DNA from: Dallia pectoralis
Lineage: Eukaryota; Chordata; Actinopteri; Esociformes; Umbridae
Direction of reading: 5' to 3'
Assembly: GCA_029465975.1 (NCBI GenBank)
Contig: CM055761.1
Span: forward strand, 495,853-559,852
Length of the DNA: 64,000 nt
Of the stretch, positions 35,972 through 46,293 are shown piece by piece. Below the pieces are notes generated by a model. That model was given only the letters and a program-made list of their open reading frames with translations. It was not told the DNA's origin and searched no databases. The first letter of the stretch is position 1; the number at the start of each line of letters is the position of its first letter. Position numbers and translations under genes: made by a program.

Positions 35972-36026
<55 letters not shown>

Positions 36027-36940
36027 TGTTACCAGCAAACCAGTAGCTAAATGTCATTTCAGACTCAAGTTAAAACAATCCTATCCAGCCTATCCACACA
36101 TCATCCTTACAGGTAAATACAACAACCATTACAGATAAATACAACAACCTGTGCACGGCGGCAGAGCAGAGAAACACCAGAGGCAAAACATCACCATACT
36201 CTGTTATATTTACGAGACCTTTAATTCAAGAAGTTATCGCATCAAATTTAACAAAGGACAGAACTGAAACCCAATAGGGCAAACACTTTTACAAAAATGT
36301 AAATAAGTTCAAATTACAATTTAATATCCTAATAATAATAATATTACGTAAATATCCTTCCAATTAATTTCGACAAACAGCTTATGTAAATATTCTAGGC
36401 AATATCGTGTCTTTAAGCTTTGGTTTTATTTAATAATGTGGTCTGGTAACTAAAACCTATAGAAAAGTAATGAAAATGTCAATATATCAAAGTGTGTGTC
36501 TCCTCTCCAGCATTCAGGGTTGGAGGTGAGTGACAGCTCTTTGTTGAATAGAAATCAGTGGCATTGAGGGGCGACTCCTCCTACCAAATGATCCAGACTG
36601 GGCAGGCTTTGGTTCTCTTCACAAATAGGACACGGCTCTCCAACTCAGGCAGTCCTAATCTGACCTTCTAGCACACCAAACCCTATTACAGGAGATGCGG
36701 GGGACTGAGACAAATATCTCTATACTTCTGACATCTAACTGTCCATCAGCCTCTTCCTCATCATCATCATCATCATCACCGCTGGATCCTTTGGACTATA
36801 CTTTTTATTTTTTGGGGCACCAATAGGTATTACTCCGAGGAGAAGGAAACCAGTGTTTCTTCATTCCCCGGTTCCTCATCTCTGGACTTGAGTTTCAGGC
36901 CTATAGTCCGTTTCCCCAGTTTGCTTTGCAGACTTGCAGG
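34233..36940. other. lhx9 proximal upstream region
   Basis: AT-rich unique sequence. (AC)n lies at 35,973-36,024. CTCATCATCATCATCATCATC lies near 36,757-36,778, just upstream of the likely lhx9 transcription start region. The proximal promoter and 5' UTR are expected in the last few hundred bases, but no TATA box or start could be fixed. Confidence 0.4.
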
Positions 36941-37011
36941 GAGTTGAGCTGAGGTGTGTGCCTCCTGTTGTGTGCGTGTGCGTGTGCGTGTCCAGCTGCA
37001 GAGCCATCCGG

Positions 37012-37020
37012 ATGCTCTGA
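37012..37020 (+). promoter_or_regulatory. Minimal upstream ORF in lhx9 5' UTR
   Basis: ATG CTC TGA is a two-codon uORF ending 23 nt before the lhx9 start codon. Upstream codons in frame with lhx9 contain no ATG. Such minimal uORFs can reduce initiation at the main start; an effect here is inferred. Confidence 0.5.
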
Positions 37021-37043
37021 TCCGACGGGACGCAGACACGTAT

Positions 37044-37226
37044 ATGGAAGTGGTGGGCTGCAAGGCACCAGTGAGCAGCAGCACGTTGCATCGGTCAGGA
37101 GGGGGAACCATGCTGTTCCACGGGATCTCCGGTGACCACATCCAGGGCATCATGGAGGAGATGGAGAGGAGGTCCAAAACCGACGCACGCCTGGCGAAGA
37201 GCGTGCAGATCCATGGACGGGAGTCG
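37044..37226 (+). CDS. lhx9: LIM/homeobox protein Lhx9, exon 1
   Basis: LHX9 is a LIM-homeodomain transcription factor that acts in the nucleus with LDB co-factors in gonad, limb, forebrain, retina and pineal development. Exon 1 encodes residues 1-61. It opens MEVVGCKAP, equivalent to human MEIVGCRAE, and contains the strongly conserved MLFHGISGDHIQGIMEEMER followed by RSKTDARLAKS. The donor is GTAGGC in phase 0. The fish insertion SSTLHRSGGG replaces the human NSCPFRPP. An internal ATG (before LFHGIS) corresponds to the start region of a second mammalian isoform. The five exons here sum to 1,203 nt, i.e. 400 residues plus stop, against 397 in human, with no frameshift or premature stop. Confidence 0.97.
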
Positions 37227-38160
37227 GTAGGCAGAACAACTATTACATGGTTATTTTCATCTTCGGTCCATCACAGAGATTATAACTAAAATACCAAACG
37301 GGCACAGGAAGCAATAATTGGGCTAATCTACATTAAATAAATAATAATTAAATTAAACTATTGATGTTGGTGATGGGTTTACCGAGTTCCCACGCCTAAT
37401 AAATGTGCAAATGACATGCAGTGTAAATTACAAAATTACACGTTTTTCTATGCAGAAATGCAGTTATTATCGGGCACTTAACTAACTAGTCTACATGAGG
37501 AAAATACAAGTGACAATTATGATGTCTTTATAATATTAATAGCAGGCTATATAAACAGTAATTACAAAAAGTGGATATTATTACCATCACACAGGAGGGT
37601 GAATATTCTGGTGATAATTATTAATAATAATTATTATTCGTGTAAGTCAGATTTTATTTGATTGTTTTACCAGTAGGCCACTGACACATTATATGCGTGT
37701 GAAAGTAACAGAGCATATAGGCCTACTTAGTGCCTGTCGATACAGATTATTTTAAAAGTGCAATGAAGCGTCATTAATTATTCTTTGTCATTGTAATACA
37801 TGTATGTATACAGGCTCCATTTGTTAGATAAGTTGAACGCAGTTATACTCCCTTTACACAAAGGGCCCTGCCTGCGTGTTGACACACTTTCGTCTCCGCA
37901 GGAATTTCCTGGGATTCCTTTTGCTTTTAAACTGTTATATTTGTTATATATTATATATATATATATATTATAGGCCCAGATGTAGGCTACTTAAGAAAAT
38001 CTAACGATCGTTTTTTCCCTCAATTTTTAAAAAGAAAAACTGCAATACAACAGATTAGGCCAATATGTAATTTTCAGAAATGTTTCATTTTTATCACATA
38101 TAAAACAAACCCCAGAAGTATTGCTGTATAGACATAACCGCAGGCGCAGGATGGGAACCA
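37227..38160 (+). other. lhx9 intron 1, unique part
   Basis: AT-rich intron sequence with (AT)n near 37,950-37,970. No additional exon is recognised. The right part of the intron is entirely minisatellite. Confidence 0.8.
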
Positions 38161-38164
38161 CGCT

Positions 38165-39049
38165 ATTCCACACTAATATTTCACACTAATATTTCCCTCA
38201 TCTCCACACTAATATTTCCCTCATCTCCACACTAATATTCCCCTCATCTCCACACTCGTATTTCCACACTAATATTCCCCTCATCTCCACACTAATATTT
38301 CCCTCATCTCCACACTCATATTTCCACACTAATATTCCCCTCATCTCCACACTAATATTTCCCTCATCTCCACACTAATATTTCCCTCATCTCCACACTA
38401 ATATTCCCCTCATCTCCACACTCATATTTCCCTCATCTCCACACTAATATTCCCCTCATCTCCACACTCATATTTCCCTCATCTCCACACTCATATTTCC
38501 CTCATCTCCACACTAATATTCCCCTCATCCCCACACTAATATTCCCCTCATCTCCACACTTATATTTCCACACTACTATTTCACACTAATATTTCCCTCA
38601 TCTCCACACTCATATTTCCACACTAATATTCCCCTCATCTCCACACTAATATTCCCCTCATCTCCACACTTATATTTCCACACTACTATTTCACACTAAT
38701 ATTCCCCTCATCTCCACACTAATATTCCCCTCATCTCCACACTTATATTTCCACACTACTATTTCACACTAATATTTCCCTCATCTCCACACTCATATTT
38801 CCACACTAATATTCCCCTCATCTCCACACTAATATTCCCCTCATCTCCACACTTATATTTCCACACTACTATTTCACACTAATATTCCCCTCATCTCCAC
38901 ACTAATATTCCCCTCATCTCCACACTTATATTTCCACACTACTATTTCACACTAATATTCCCCTCATCTCCACACTCATATTTCCACACTAATATTCCCC
39001 TCATCTCCACACTAATATCTCCACATTAATATTTTCCTCATCCCCCCAG
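38165..39049 (+). repeat. 23-bp pyrimidine-rich minisatellite running into the lhx9 exon 2 acceptor
   Basis: About 38 units of CTCCACACTAATATTCCCCT plus CAT, with shortened TTTCCACACT variants and a recurring composite block (CACTTATATTTCCACACTAC). Each unit joins a branch-point-like CTAAT to a pyrimidine stretch. The last unit, CCACATTAATATTTTCCTCA followed by TCCCCCCAG, is itself the 3' splice site of exon 2 (ends 39,049). The array therefore seems to have grown from the acceptor region. Confidence 0.93.
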
Positions 39050-39252
39050 GTGATGTCTTCCATGGGCACAGATAAGCCTGCAGTGTGTGCCGGCTGTGGG
39101 GGCCAGATCTCGGACAGATATTACCTGCTCGCCGTGGACAAACAGTGGCACCTGAGGTGTCTGAAATGCTGTGAATGTAAACAGCACCTGGAATCCGAAC
39201 TCACGTGTTTCGCTAAAGATGGCAGCATCTACTGCAAGGAGGATTACTACAG
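39050..39252 (+). CDS. lhx9: LIM/homeobox protein Lhx9, exon 2 (LIM1)
   Basis: This exon encodes residues 62-128 and the first two bases of codon 129. It contains the complete first LIM zinc-binding domain: CAGCGGQISDRYYLLAVDKQ, WHLRCLKCCEC, then CFAKDGSIYCKEDYYR, with all eight Cys/His/Asp ligands in place (C-x2-C, H-x2-C, C-x2-C, C-x2-D). It is almost identical to human; the fish variant is KQHLESELT for KLALESELT. Both boundaries are unusual: the acceptor is the last unit of a minisatellite and the donor is duplicated 86 bp downstream. Upstream linker VMSSMGTDK is diverged. Confidence 0.97.
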
Positions 39253-39400
39253 GTAAGAAAACATTAGACATGTGCTTATTAATATGGAATTTAATACAAT
39301 ATATGGTATTGCGTCTACTGCAAGGAGGATTACTACAGGTAAGAAAACATTAGGTTAGAAATGTATTTATTAATATGGAATTTAATACAACATATGGTAT
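39225..39400 (+). repeat. Tandem duplication spanning the exon 2 donor of lhx9
   Basis: The segment from GCATCTACTGCAAGGAGG through the donor GTAAGAAAACATTAG and about 58 bp of intron occurs twice: 39,225-39,310 and 39,311 to about 39,400. The donors are at 39,253 and 39,339, both GTAAGAAAAC. The second copy carries 28 nt of exon-like sequence (one change, GCATCT to GCGTCT) and a 4-nt insertion downstream. Confidence 0.92.
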
Positions 39401-39702
39401 TGTACAAATAATGTTACTTTAATGTTTTTACTTAAAACGAAAATCACACAAGCTGAATCTATAGCAATAATAATTCAGTGCATTTTAAACAAGTTAAATT
39501 AATTAACAGAATGTTTAGGCACATTGATTTAATCGGCTATAACTTTGATTGATTAATAGTTACTCCACTTTTGCTCTAAACAGAGGTCATAATATTAGAA
39601 GCAACTGTATGAAAAATATTGAAGAAAAAAGCACTTTAAAAAACGTGGACATATTTATTAATTTATATCTGCGTGTTTTAAAAAAATGCGTCCTTGTTCC
39701 AG
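39401..39702 (+). other. lhx9 intron 2, unique part
   Basis: AT-rich intron ending in TCCTTGTTCCAG, the exon 3 acceptor. Confidence 0.85.
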
Positions 39703-40064
39703 AAGGTTCTCCGTGCAGAGGTGCGCGCGTTGCCACCTGGGCATATCCGCGTCAGAGATGGTGATGCGCGCGCGCGACTCCGTGTACCACCTGAGCTGCT
39801 TCACGTGCACCACGTGTACTAAGACCCTGACCACCGGGGACCACTTCGGTATGAAGGACAGTCTGGTGTACTGCCGGGTCCACTTTGAGGCCGTCGCCCA
39901 GGGAGAGTTCACCCACCCGGGCCTCAACTATGCCGAGCTGGCGGCGAAAGGCGGTGGGGGTCTGGTGCTGCCTTATTTCAATGGAACTGGGACCGCCCAG
40001 AAAGGAAGACCCCGGAAGAGGAAGAGCCCCGCCATGGGGATAGACATCAGCAGCTATAATTCAG
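39703..40064 (+). CDS. lhx9: LIM/homeobox protein Lhx9, exon 3 (LIM2 and linker)
   Basis: This exon encodes residues 129-249 plus the first base of codon 250. LIM2 is CARCHLGISASEMVMRARDS, VYHLSCFTCTTC, then DHFGMKDSLVYCRVHF, with all zinc ligands present. The linker follows (GEFTHPGLNYAELAAKGGGG, then LPYFNGTGTAQKGRPRKRK), whose RPRKRK is a nuclear-localisation-like basic run. Then comes AMGIDISSYNSG, joined to exon 4. The first bases complete the R of KEDYYRRFSVQRC, so the exon 2 to 3 phase is intact. The last 41 nt and the donor are amplified downstream in a 46-bp tandem array. Confidence 0.97.
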
Positions 40065-40390
40065 GTGAGGAGCCCCACCATGGAGATAGACATCAGCAGC
40101 TATAATTCAGGTGAGGAGCTCCACCATGGAGATAGACATCAGCAGCTATAATTCAGGTGAGGAGCTCCACCATGGAGATAGACATCAGCAGCTATAATTC
40201 AGGTGAGGAGCTCCACCATGGAGATAGACATCAGCAGCTATAATTCAGGTGAGGAGCTCCACCATGGAGATAGACATCAGCAGCTATAATTCAGGTGAGG
40301 AGCTCCACCATGGAGATAGACATCAGCAGCTATAATTCAGGTGAGGAGCTCCACCATGGGGATAGACATCAGCAGCTATAATTCAGGTGT
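40022..40390 (+). repeat. 46-bp array amplifying the exon 3 donor of lhx9, 8 copies
   Basis: Donor-like junctions TATAATTCAG|GTGAGG occur at 40,065, 40,111, 40,157, 40,203, 40,249, 40,295 and 40,341, and a weaker TTCAG|GTGTAT at 40,387, all 46 bp apart. Each unit holds about 41 bp of exon 3 coding sequence plus the first intron bases. Only the first copy continues the lhx9 frame to exon 4; reading past it meets a TAA at 40,103-40,105. The array is almost perfect, so it is young. Confidence 0.95.
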
Positions 40391-40870
40391 ATTTATATAT
40401 AGGCCACATGACCTATAACCACAAAGAACAATTGTCCTGTGGGTCTACAAAACACTCTGCTAATGCTTTGACTTTGCTTGTTTTGGCTAAATTGTGTGTT
40501 ATTGATTTGATGAAAACTGAACCCCAGTTTACCACCATATTGATTTTATATTCTAATCAGATATAAATTGGATTGTAGATCTATAACCAGGTGTAGGGTT
40601 AAAGGTTGACTAACTCGCTAGATCATCAAAGACTGAAGGTTTGAGACGTTTCAGTGTTTTGACTACCTCTCATACACTATTAAAATGTTACTTTTAAAAA
40701 CCGGCATTGAAACCACCAAATGTTATAATACAACCAACCCTGCAGCGTCTCTTTGTTTTCCGGATTAAAAAGTTTGTCATTATGTGCCAAGTTTGTGCTG
40801 TTTCACACGGATGCAAAGGATAATTGGGGTGTTAATTGCTCAGCATTGATTGGAGGTGATGTGGGAATAC
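40391..40870 (+). other. lhx9 intron 3, left unique part
   Basis: Unique AT-rich intron sequence without recognisable exons. Confidence 0.7.
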
Positions 40871-40874
40871 TTGG

Positions 40875-41625
40875 CTTTCAATTCTGATCTCAGTCACACT
40901 TGGAGGTTATAGGAACAGATCTGATCTCAGTCACACTTGGAGGTTAGGAACATATCTGATCTCAGTCACACTTGGAGGTTAGGAACAGATCTGATCTCAG
41001 TCACACTTGGAGGTTAGGAACAGATCTGATCTCAGTCACACTTGGAGGTTATAGGAACAGATCTGATCTCAGTCACACTTGGAGGTTAGGAACATATCTG
41101 ATCTCAGTCACACTTGGAGGTTAGGAACATATCTGATCTCAGTCACACTTGGAGGTTAGGAACAGATCTGATCTCAGTCACACTTGGAGGTTAGGAACAG
41201 ATCTGATCTCAGTCACACTTGGAGGTTATAGGAACAGATCTGATCTCAGTCACACTTGGAGGTTAGGAACATATCTGATCTCAGTCACACTTGGAGGTTA
41301 GGAACATATCTGATCTCAGTCACACTTGGAGGTTAGGAACATATCTGATCTCAGTCACACTTGGAGGTTAGGAACAGATCTGATCTCAGTCACACTTGGA
41401 GGTTAGGAACATATCTGATCTCAGTCACACTTGGAGGTTAGGAACATATCTGATCTCAGTCACACTTGGAGGTTAGGAACATATCTGATCTCAGTCACAC
41501 TTGGAGGTTAGGAACAGATCTGATCTCAGTCACACTTGGAGGTTAGGAACAGATCTGATCTCAGTCACACTTGGAGGTTAGGAACAGATCTGATCTCAGT
41601 CACACTTGGAGGTTAGGAACAGTTC
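40875..41625. repeat. 35-bp minisatellite in lhx9 intron 3, about 21 copies
   Basis: The unit is GATCTGATCTCAGTCACACT plus TGGAGGTTAGGAACA; occasional units have GGTTATAGGAAC. ACAGATC/ACATATC variants recur in blocks, indicating multi-unit duplication. Confidence 0.94.
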
Positions 41626-42985
41626 TGGGACAGATCAAACCTAATTAAATTGTCTAGGCTAAGTACATTTTTCTGTACATATTCTTTTATTATGTTAAAG
41701 CACCATGTGATGTAAAATGGCCTTATAAAATACATTTAATTGATATTATGTCCTATAAAATCATATTTTATGACTATGCCTTTGTGAAATTGTTGGCCAA
41801 GGCAACTAGTAACGACAGTTGTCATAATGTGTATATATATGTATATATATCTGTTATGAAGAGAAGGACTGTTGTATTTCTAAGAAAATGGCCATACACT
41901 TGCATTTACTTGCATTTAAGTCGTACCATTTTCAATTGATTTCAATTTATCAGAAATTGAATTTTTACAGTCATCACTTGGTCTCTTGACGAGTTGGCGA
42001 TTGGTTTAATTTGCTGCTCAACATGTTTTATTAGTGCCCCCTGGTGGCTAGATGCAGTACGCAAACATCGTGTATTTTTGTCATTCATCAAAGTGTATAA
42101 ATCTCTGGTCTGTGAGTTCACCCCATAGCACAAACATGGCCAATTCAACTCAATAAGGGCCGGATAATTAATTGAGTCAAGTGTGTCTGGGATTTCAATG
42201 CAAATCTGAGCTGTCGGGGGAAACTCAAGGATTGAAATTGGGAACCACTGGTTTAGCAGATGTTCTTGTCCAGTAGTCTAACCACTAAGCTAAAATGGGG
42301 AGACCTCTGACATGAATGTGAAGTTATTTAACTGCAATGTTTTTGTCAACGCATTACATAAGATGCATACCTGAATATTGATATGATAAATTACGAAATT
42401 TAGTTCAGTTACAAGTTAGTGTTGAAAGAGTAGTTGTTTAATCCGGAACTAAAACTAAAACATATAATTCGATCTTTACTGACATACATAAACATAGATT
42501 CACCTAGGTTTAGGTTCAGTTTAGTCAATCTAGTTTAGATTTGTGAAATGGAATTGAACTGTGATTTGGGCAGGGGATACAAATATTAAGAGGCTGTTTG
42601 AACAAATGAATAGCCTATTGACTTAAACACACACACATACACACATGACAATTCCTCAATCCCTTGTGACGTATGAATATTTGCTATATATGTAGGTGCT
42701 TAATTAAAGTGGTTGTGTCAGTTACGTGTTGGCTTATCTATTATTACATTAAATATTTAATTAAATCTTAACACATCATTTTGGCCAACTTGCAGACATT
42801 CACTGCCATCATAACCTTATCCGAAACTTGAATCTGAGGTTTTGTATATTTTTAACATCTTTGTTTTTCTGGAGGCTTGCCAAGTTTCTTTTCTTGTAAT
42901 TCTACCTAATTCTACTTAATTAAGCGTAAATCAGCAGGCCATTTAATAAAACCCTGCTTCTTTTTTTCCTCCTGCGTTTGGCCAG
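41626..42985 (+). other. lhx9 intron 3, right part
   Basis: Unique intron sequence containing a SINE relic (42,150-42,300). It ends with a long pyrimidine tract (TTCTTTTTTTCCTCCTGCG) and GGCCAG, the exon 4 acceptor. Confidence 0.7.
42150..42300 (-). mobile_element. Composite SINE/repeat relic in lhx9 intron 3
   Basis: The part GAAATTGGGAACCACTGG resembles the end of a common teleost dispersed repeat. It is followed by TTTAGCAGATGTTCTTGTCC and AGTCTAACCACTAAGCTA, which look like the antisense of a tRNA-derived SINE with its middle deleted (consensus AACCACTAGGCTACC). Family recognition is from memory. Confidence 0.5.
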
Positions 42986-43185
42986 GTTGTAATGAGAACG
43001 ATGGAGACCACCTGGATCGTGACCAGACATACCCTCCCTCCCAGAAAACCAAACGTATGCGTACCTCCTTCAAGCACCACCAGCTTCGCACCATGAAGTC
43101 CTACTTTGCTATCAACCACAACCCCGACGCCAAGGACCTCAAACAGCTTGCCCAGAAGACAGGCCTCACCAAAAGAGTTCTGCAG
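42986..43185 (+). CDS. lhx9: LIM/homeobox protein Lhx9, exon 4 (homeodomain helices 1-2)
   Basis: This exon encodes residues 250-316. It starts by completing G250, then CNENDGDHLDRDQTYPPSQ, followed by KTKRMRTSFKHHQLRTMKSY, FAINHNPDAKDLKQLAQKTG and LTKRVLQ, identical to human LHX9 in the homeodomain part. The donor GTAAGC is phase 0, directly before helix 3. Splicing to exon 5 (43,785) gives the full homeodomain; splicing to 46,294 gives the alpha isoform. A 73-bp inverted copy of 43,085-43,157 lies in the 3' UTR region. Confidence 0.98.
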
Positions 43186-43784
43186 GTAAGCAGAAACCAT
43201 GGTCGCCATCCTGGCCTGTTGACCTAATGTGATTTTATCACTCAGTATGCTTCATTTTGTCTGTTTTTTCATTTGACCATCAGTTCCATTGAAATCATGT
43301 TTGTTGGTTTTATTCAAATGTTCCATTGGTTTTCTACAAATGTTGTATAAAATGTTGTTAGGTTCTTAGATGTTCTGTATAAAGGTTCTTCAGGATAGTG
43401 TTGAGGGTTTATAGATGTATTCTTGATCCGCTAATCACTACCAGTCCTCCTTGGTCAATGGTGACTGGAATAACTTAATCCCCCTATACACAGACAGAGT
43501 GCACAATTCTATAACTATCTTATATAAATGAAAAACAACTCTCTGAGCTGGTCATTTCTCACTTAGGTTCTCCAAAATAAAGGCGTCAAAATCATCAGTT
43601 TGTAGTTATTGTACTTTACCCCCCTTCTAATCTACAGAGTCAGGTAGTAAAACACATTGTTATGTCCAACAGATACAACCAGTTTATATTATTAGAAAGA
43701 AAGCAAATACATTGATAATTTATTTTTTGACAAATACACCAGACAAACGTTAAGTAAAAGACATTGGATTGGATTGGTTTGCAG
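43186..43784 (+). other. lhx9 intron 4
   Basis: Unique intron with donor GTAAGC and acceptor GGTTTGCAG. No extra exon or tandem array is present, in contrast to introns 1-3. Confidence 0.85.
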
Positions 43785-44039
43785 GTATGGTTCCAAAACG
43801 CAAGAGCCAAATTCAGAAGGAACGTTTTGCGACAGGAGAATGGGGGTGTTGATAAGGCTGACGGCACGTCACTTCCTCCACCCTCGTCTGACAGCGGCGC
43901 TCTGACCCCCCCGTCCAGCACGGCCACACTAACAGACCTGACCAATCCCTCTATCACTGTAGTGACCTCCGTCACATCTAGTATGGACAGTCATGATTCT
44001 GGGAGCCCCTCACAGACTACCTTGACCAATCTATTCTAG
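43785..44039 (+). CDS. lhx9: LIM/homeobox protein Lhx9, exon 5 (homeodomain helix 3, C-terminus)
   Basis: This exon encodes residues 317-400 and the stop. It begins with the recognition helix VWFQNARAKFRRNVLRQENG (N51-equivalent Asn present), then GVDKADGTSLPPPSSDSGAL, a Ser/Thr/Pro-rich tail, and ends SGSPSQTTLTNLF, as in human. Helix 3 provides DNA contact, so inclusion of this exon decides whether the protein binds TAAT sites. Differences from human are conservative (NV for NL; an altered proline run). Confidence 0.98.
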   Translation, partial: VWFQNARAKFRRNVLRQENGGVDKADGTSLPPPSSDSGALTPPSSTATLTDLTNPSITVVTSVTSSMDSHDSGSPSQTTLTNLF

Positions 44040-45292
44040 CTCTACAACTCTTAAGCTCCTGACTCATTGTTGGTTTCCCACCGATAAGCATTTTAATTTT
44101 TTTAAACAACACCTTTAAAGAAAACAGAGACACTTCCGTGGATACAAGAAGTACTGTACGTACACAAGAAAAAACCACAGGAACAACAACAAGTACAGCA
44201 ACATTAAAACAGGAGAACATTATTCTGATGTGTAGCATTTGCAAACGCCTGGCAGCTGAGTTTGTTGTCAACAGATATAGTCATTGGATTTTGTGTAGAA
44301 GAACATTTGAATCTAGACAACATCAAACAAAGGGTTCAAAGATATTGGACAGATCTCAAATGAAACTATTGAAATGGACAAATAATACAATCACAAAAAA
44401 TGTAAGATACATCAATCTGTCCTAAATTTCTTTATCATTTACTCAAATTTAATTTAAATTAATTCTTATTTGCTGTATATCTGTACTGTTAAAACTATCA
44501 TAATGGATTATCATATAGATTAGTCATTCTAATCTCTAAATTGCGTTATATTAAAGAACCCAAAAATTCCAACTCAAATGCCAGGTGGTTGCAATGACCT
44601 CAACATGCATTTGGTCTTGATACCTCAACTGTGATAGCAAAATATGAGAAACTAAACTGATGCTTAATTCTGTACAGTGGTTACTGTTCAAAAGGTAATA
44701 CAGTCAAATTAATATTATAAATAATTCCTCAATCGAAATTGGTGAGTGAAATTCTGATCGGGACACAGTAATGGGCAGTATTTTAAATGATCATTTTTGT
44801 GATAGAGCAATTTTACTAATAATTTGGCTTAATTGTACTTACGAACACACATAGAACTATTATAGTATGTTATTTTGGATTCAGTTTACCTGTAAAATTA
44901 CTGTTAAAATACATTTGCACATTGACTAAATACTGCCCAGTGAAAAGTGCATTATTTGTATCATTAATAAGTTGCTCAGGGTAAAGAATGGATGATTCTG
45001 AAAAAGGTAAGGATGGGAAAATAGGAGAGGAAGGTAAACTAAAGGTGACCATGTGGCAGATTAGATGTATTGAGCTGACAGGAAACATTACAGTGACCGT
45101 AGAAATCTGGAAAAGGTAAAGACATGCAGTCATTGAGGGACAAAGAAAACATAATTCATCTCCTTTTTGGCCGTATTTATAGTTTCGTTACTGGCCACTG
45201 AACAGACCAAAAACATTTCCTCTGGCCAAACTAAGAAAAAGATTGAGATAGGAGTTATTGTTGCGTGTTCAAAACATACATACATAAAACTA

Positions 45293-45365
45293 TTCTGGGC
45301 CAGCTGTTTGAGGTCGTTGGCATCGAGGTTGTGGTGGATAGCAAAGCAGGACTTAATGGTGCGAA
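45293..45365 (-). pseudogene. Inverted homeodomain-coding fragment of lhx9 exon 4
   Basis: The reverse complement aligns without gaps to exon 4 (43,085-43,157) at 66 of 73 positions by eye. The minus-strand translation reads IRTIKSCFAIHHNLDANDLK then QLAQN, against LRTMKSYFAINHNPDAKDLK and QLAQK in Lhx9. Similarity stops abruptly on both sides. It is a decayed partial copy in opposite orientation within the 3' UTR region; the source could be lhx9 itself or another Lhx2/9 copy. It cannot encode a homeodomain. Confidence 0.85.
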
Positions 45366-45880
45366 TTAAGAGAAACAAAGAATGAAGTCCTTGCTGCGGG
45401 GAAAACATTTTATTGTAGTTGTCACAATTTGTTCTATTGTAGAACAAAGCGTAACTCTCAATCTACTTCATATAGTAGATGCCTAAGTCAGTTCTACTAG
45501 CAATGTGCCTTATATGCTATAACTTGGATGAAAGCTTGTGAACTTCAGGATTCTATGTTTTGGTTGTGAACTGAATCACATCCTTTTGATGCCTCACTAG
45601 TTTTGTACTGTTTTGCATCTTATTTCTGAAGATCTTTTTATGGTGTATCTTGATAAAAGGGGGCAGCGATGTCATTGAAAGCATTTGTGCACTCTTTCAG
45701 ATATAGTTGGTTAATCCAATAATCTTATATTGATCTTCGTGTTAATAGTTGAGTACAGTAAATGTTCTATCAAGATTGTCCATGTTTTCCTGTTTCTTGA
45801 TAAAGATGGTGTATAAAAACTATTTCCCCTTAAATATTTATGGACCAAACGGTTGTTATATATCTTATTAAATTTGTGTG

Positions 45881-45886
45881 AATAAA
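45881..45886 (+). promoter_or_regulatory. lhx9: Poly(A) signal AATAAA, canonical lhx9 transcript
   Basis: AATAAA in GTGTGAATAAAAATACTTTG, about 1.84 kb after the stop, followed by T-rich sequence. Confidence 0.55.
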
Positions 45887-46293
45887 AATACTTTGCTTTA
45901 AAAGAGTTTTATTTCTCATTACACTTGCCATTTTTTGTGTTGTTCCTTAAATACTATGTTTTATTTTTTACTCACATCAACAAATGAAAAAGCATTCAAT
46001 GATTGATTGACCAATTAAAACATTTGTACTTTGATTTTCAATTTGAATTTCCTATGTTATAGTGTTTATAGATTAAAAATAATGCCCCATGGATTTGCAC
46101 CTAAACCCTGTAGTCCAAAATATTAACATTACCTTTTCATGCATGTAAATGGCTTTACAATTTTAAAAAGCAAATACTACAAAGCATATCATTGATTGCT
46201 ATATTTATGTAGAGCTAAAGTGAAGTCAAATGCAGACCCATAAAGCCCGGTTGCTCTGTAGTTAATATACTGTTACTCTATGATTTCTTTCAG

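Larger units (their letters stand above)
44040..45905 (+). other. lhx9: lhx9 canonical 3' UTR (inferred)
   Basis: From the stop codon to shortly after AATAAA at 45,881-45,886, which is the best poly(A) signal in this stretch. No competing coding frame is convincing. It contains the inverted homeodomain fragment at 45,293-45,365. The UTR extent is inferred from the signal only. Confidence 0.55.

Noticed and set aside
45130..45447. 105-codon minus-strand frame as a second LIM-homeobox gene
   Set aside because: Only 24-25 residues resemble the homeodomain. There is no helix 3, LIM domain or conserved boundary, so it is a copied fragment, not a gene.
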